Positions 5,623 to 7,576 of a stretch of DNA of 7,576 bases are shown one piece after another; the first letter of the stretch is position 1; each line of letters begins with the position of its first letter. The notes under the pieces are model-generated. The model saw only the letters and a program-made list of their open reading frames with translations, searched no databases and had not been told where the DNA came from. The stretch spans positions 1,366-8,941 of the forward strand of contig JACQYX010000230.1 of assembly GCA_016207985.1 (NCBI GenBank), read 5' to 3'. The DNA comes from Ignavibacteriales bacterium. GTDB lineage: Bacteria; Bacteroidota; Ignavibacteria; UBA10030; SZUA-254. Made by a program: the position numbers and the translations under genes.

Positions 5623-6261
5623 ATGAAAAACGTAAAAGAAGATTTTAAAAAGGAACTTAACAAATTTTTACAATTTATTCAATCTCATGTTAGTACGAAA
5701 GATGGTCAATGGGCAGTAAAAGGATTTATTGATGTTTACAAAAATATTTATACCATTTCTTCTGATACAAAAATAGTATCAAAAATACTTGAAATACACT
5801 TATTTCCTAAAATCCTGAGTTTATCTCAATTTCCATATAATGAATATCTTGGACATTTTTGTTTTGGAATTATATATGATCGAGTTGACGGATCCACAAT
5901 TGACGAAACAAAATCATACAACATTGATCATCTAAAATCTATCACATCTGTCGTAAAAAATTTCGATTTTTTTATAGCAGAAAAATGGAAAATCGCCAGT
6001 GATAAGGGTGGTAGTGGTAATACGGCAAATATTGGAAGTATCAACAATATTGAAGATATTAAAAATGAAAACGGGATGTTTTCAAAATTGGGTGAAAATT
6101 GGTTTGATGAATACTGGATGAATTATAATAAAATCTCAGTAAAAGATAAAACAGGAAAGGCAAAAAAAATTAGAAGTTTAACTGATTTTGTTAAATATAG
6201 AAAAGGCAATGAATTTTTAATAGTTCCAAAGAAATCTGGGAGAAATAAATGCATAGGATAA
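5623..6261 (+). CDS. EcoRV-family type II restriction endonuclease with internal deletion of the catalytic core (probable relic)
   Basis: From the ATG at 5623 (GAGGA at 5614-5618) the protein has 212 residues; an in-frame ATG at 5578 has no ribosome binding site. Compared with EcoRV as I remember it, three blocks match. SSDTKIVSKILEIHLFPKI (47-65) matches SDTKVLSTIFELFSRPII. FPYNEYLGHF (70-79) matches YPFDQYIAHW. GGSGNTANIGSI (129-140) matches AGSGNTTNIGSI, the major-groove recognition loop, and EYWMNY matches the C-terminal DYWRNY. Between the first two blocks EcoRV has about 70 residues carrying the Q-loop and catalytic Asp74, Asp90 and Lys92; here only LSLSQ (about 65-69) remains, near bases 5812-5832. 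Only the Glu45 equivalent (Glu57) survives. The frame is intact but cleavage activity should be lost. It overlaps the methylase gene by 13 bases and is very AT-rich. Confidence 0.82.
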   Translation: MKNVKEDFKKELNKFLQFIQSHVSTKDGQWAVKGFIDVYKNIYTISSDTKIVSKILEIHLFPKILSLSQFPYNEYLGHFCFGIIYDRVDGSTIDETKSYNIDHLKSITSVVKNFDFFIAEKWKIASDKGGSGNTANIGSINNIEDIKNENGMFSKLGENWFDEYWMNYNKISVKDKTGKAKKIRSLTDFVKYRKGNEFLIVPKKSGRNKCIG

Positions 6262-7199
6262 TAGTTCCGCCTATAAAAAGCCAAGGGATAAAAACAAAAT
6301 TGGTACCTTGGATTTGTGCTTTGATACCACAAAACGAAGGTTATTGGATTGAACCGTTTATGGGAACAGGTGTTGTTGCATTTAATGTTGGATTTAAAAA
6401 TAATATACTTTCAGACATAAATCCCCATGTCGTACATTTTTATAATTCTATAAAGAATAAAGAGATAACACCATCAATAGTAAGAGAATATCTTGAAAGA
6501 GAGGGGAAACTATTAAGTAAATCTGCTGAAAATGGATATGCTCATTATAAATATATCAGAGATCGTTTTAACAAGCATTTTTCACCCTTAGACTTTTTAT
6601 TCTTATCTCGAGCTGGCTTCAATGGTATGATACGTTTTAATAATAAAGGGAGATGGAATATTCCATTCTGTAAAAAACCTGACCGTTTTAGCAAGGCTTA
6701 TATCACTAAAATTGTTAATCAAGTAGCTAAAGTTTCATCTCTCATTAATTCAAATTGGCATTTTCATAACAAAGATTTCCGTGATATAATTCATTCTGCT
6801 AAGGCAAATGATATCATATATTGTGATCCTCCTTATCATGGTAGATATGTCGATTACTATAATGGATGGACCGATGATGATGAGAGTGATTTATTCAAAG
6901 CCTTAAAAAATACTAAAGCAAAATTTATATTATCCACATGGCATCATAATGACTATAGAGATAATGTAATGATAAAAAAATATTGGGATGAATTTAATAT
7001 CGTAACTAGGGATTATTTTTATCATTCCGGTGGAAAAATTGAAAATAGAAATTCTGTTGTTGAGGCGCTTGTATTTAATTTTGAATCAAAAATCAAAAAA
7101 CATAATTATGAATTAATTCCCAAAGAAGAACAACTGAGACTTTTTGAAGCAAGGGAAAAATATATTTCTGACAGGCTTAGAGAAGCTGTTAATGTATAA
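6249..7199 (+). CDS. D12-class DNA adenine-N6 methyltransferase, M.EcoRV-like (predicted GATATC)
   Basis: The 316-residue protein is a Dam-type (MethyltransfD12) adenine methylase. The SAM-binding motif is EPFMGTG (35-41) and the catalytic motif IV is DPPY (193-196). Supporting family segments are VPPIKSQGIKTKLVP (6-20), FNGMIRFN (124-131), IPFCKKP (138-144) and STWHHNDYR (229-237). These correspond closely to M.EcoRV as I recall it, more than to Dam or M.DpnII, so the predicted product is methylation of the first adenine of GATATC. GGGAG (6238-6242) lies six bases before the ATG. The gene overlaps the endonuclease gene by 13 bases and follows it in tandem; in the EcoRV system, as I recall, the two genes are divergent. 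Residues 280-316 form a lysine-rich, glutamate-rich tail. Nothing looks broken. The gene is visibly more AT-rich than the left half of the window, indicating horizontal acquisition. Confidence 0.92.
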   Translation: MHRIIVPPIKSQGIKTKLVPWICALIPQNEGYWIEPFMGTGVVAFNVGFKNNILSDINPHVVHFYNSIKNKEITPSIVREYLEREGKLLSKSAENGYAHYKYIRDRFNKHFSPLDFLFLSRAGFNGMIRFNNKGRWNIPFCKKPDRFSKAYITKIVNQVAKVSSLINSNWHFHNKDFRDIIHSAKANDIIYCDPPYHGRYVDYYNGWTDDDESDLFKALKNTKAKFILSTWHHNDYRDNVMIKKYWDEFNIVTRDYFYHSGGKIENRNSVVEALVFNFESKIKKHNYELIPKEEQLRLFEAREKYISDRLREAVNV

Positions 7200-7200
7200 A

Positions 7201-7319
7201 ACTTGCACTATGGAAACCGAGCTTCTCACAATACACAGCGTATGCGCTCCGGGGCGCTCGGACATTCAGGCTTCACCACATTTGCTCAGCTTATGCAACG
7301 TAAACGTCTTATACGTTTA
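7201..7319. other. Structured, palindrome-rich spacer, possibly a degenerate attC-like site
   Basis: The stretch after the methylase is much richer in GC and inverted repeats than the gene before it. TTGCA (7203-7207) can pair with TGCAA (7294-7298), and CCGAGC (7217-7222) pairs with GCTCGG (7256-7261), giving a nested imperfect stem like an integron attC. Next to the outer arm CGTAAACG would become the attC core GTTAAAC with one added T. A second hairpin, TAAACGT-CTTAT-ACGTTTA, follows at 7301-7319. No clean matching left core site is seen and no integrase is in the window, so this is only a suggestion. Confidence 0.35.
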
Positions 7320-7360
7320 GATGTAATCTGAAATAACCACAAATTAATTACATCTTTTTC
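7319..7360 (+). terminator. Possible rho-independent terminator after the methylase
   Basis: AGATGTAAT (7319-7327) and ATTACATCT (7347-7355) form a 9-bp stem with a 19-base loop, followed on the + strand by a short run of T (7355-7359). The stem is AT-rich and the loop long, so efficiency is doubtful. It overlaps the stop codon of the opposing gene at 7348-7350, placing it between two convergent genes, where a terminator is expected. Confidence 0.35.
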
Positions 7361-7576
7361 ATCTCACAAAACACGCTCGATTCATCCACCTCAATGATTT
7401 TCGCCTCAACATTTAATCCTGCAATTAATGAAAGAAACTGATCCGGTTTTACAGTTGTCGCAGTAAATCCATCTTTACATTTAATCACACCATCCTTTGT
7501 TTTCTCATAATCGATTTCACCTAACAATCCCGCCTCAGATTGCAATCGGAACCATTCGAGTCGGTGATTCCAGAAT
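7348..7576 (-). CDS. C-terminal end of a protein of unknown function (runs off the right edge)
   Basis: The reverse strand is open from the window edge to a TAA at 7350-7348, about 75 codons. The visible part begins FWNHRLEWFRLQSEAGLLGE, continues with IDYEKTKDGVIKCKDGFTAT and ends IIEVDESSVFCEMKKM. There is no ATG in the visible part, and the open frame continues upstream of the only alternative start (TTG at 7545-7543). This is therefore most likely the C-terminus of a longer protein. It looks soluble with mixed alpha/beta character and two cysteines. I do not recognise the family. It is convergent with the methylase and has codon use closer to the left half of the window, so it probably marks the return to host chromosome beyond the acquired block. 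Confidence 0.6.
   Translation of the reverse strand, partial: FWNHRLEWFRLQSEAGLLGEIDYEKTKDGVIKCKDGFTATTVKPDQFLSLIAGLNVEAKIIEVDESSVFCEMKKM

Noticed and set aside
5513..5626. A 37-codon open frame (MFLRKRIATTFVFTAIYAVI...) whose TGA overlaps the endonuclease ATG as ATGA.
   Set aside because: It has no ribosome binding site and no recognisable family, and such short frames are common in AT-rich DNA. The GAGGA before 5623 already explains endonuclease initiation. A leader-peptide role cannot be excluded.

Overview
The window is a piece of bacterial chromosome of moderate to low GC. It looks like a member of the Bacteroidota/Ignavibacteriota (FCB) group. That placement is an inference from the style of the secreted M28-type peptidase at the left edge and from the hairpin-plus-GGTTGGGGTGAGGTC repeats around a DUF559 gene; no rRNA or other phylogenetic marker is present.

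Left part (1-4808). A leftward, window-truncated exported M28-family peptidase (1-409) is divergent from a compact rightward operon. In order the operon encodes an MttB-family corrinoid methyltransferase without pyrrolysine (528-1985), a stand-alone protein resembling the methionine synthase reactivation domain (1985-2701), an MttC/MtbC-like corrinoid protein (2743-3384), a RelE/ParE-type toxin-antitoxin pair (3440-3906), and a stand-alone homocysteine methyltransferase domain (3903-4808). Three of the four domains of cobalamin-dependent methionine synthase MetH (homocysteine, B12-binding, reactivation) are thus present as separate proteins. The fourth, the methyltetrahydrofolate domain, is absent and an MttB-type enzyme stands in its place. 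My reading is a modular methionine synthase that takes its methyl group from a quaternary amine or similar compound instead of methyl-folate. The toxin-antitoxin pair sits inside this operon and overlaps the homocysteine methyltransferase start by four bases.

Middle (4780-5400). A DUF559 nuclease-like gene lies between two same-orientation hairpin repeats that share the tail GTGAGGTC. The left repeat supplies the stop codon and last residues of the upstream methyltransferase.

Right part (5400-7199). A visibly more AT-rich block carries an EcoRV-type restriction-modification pair: a restriction endonuclease homologue (5623-6261) overlapping a D12-class adenine methylase very like M.EcoRV (6249-7199). 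By my recalled alignment to EcoRV, the endonuclease keeps the DNA-recognition loop but has lost about 65 residues in frame, including the catalytic PD...DxK core. It is therefore probably an inactive relic next to an intact methylase. Palindrome-rich spacers flank the pair (5442-5486 and 7201-7355). The downstream spacer vaguely resembles an integron attC site. At the right edge a leftward gene of unknown function enters the window (7348-7576).
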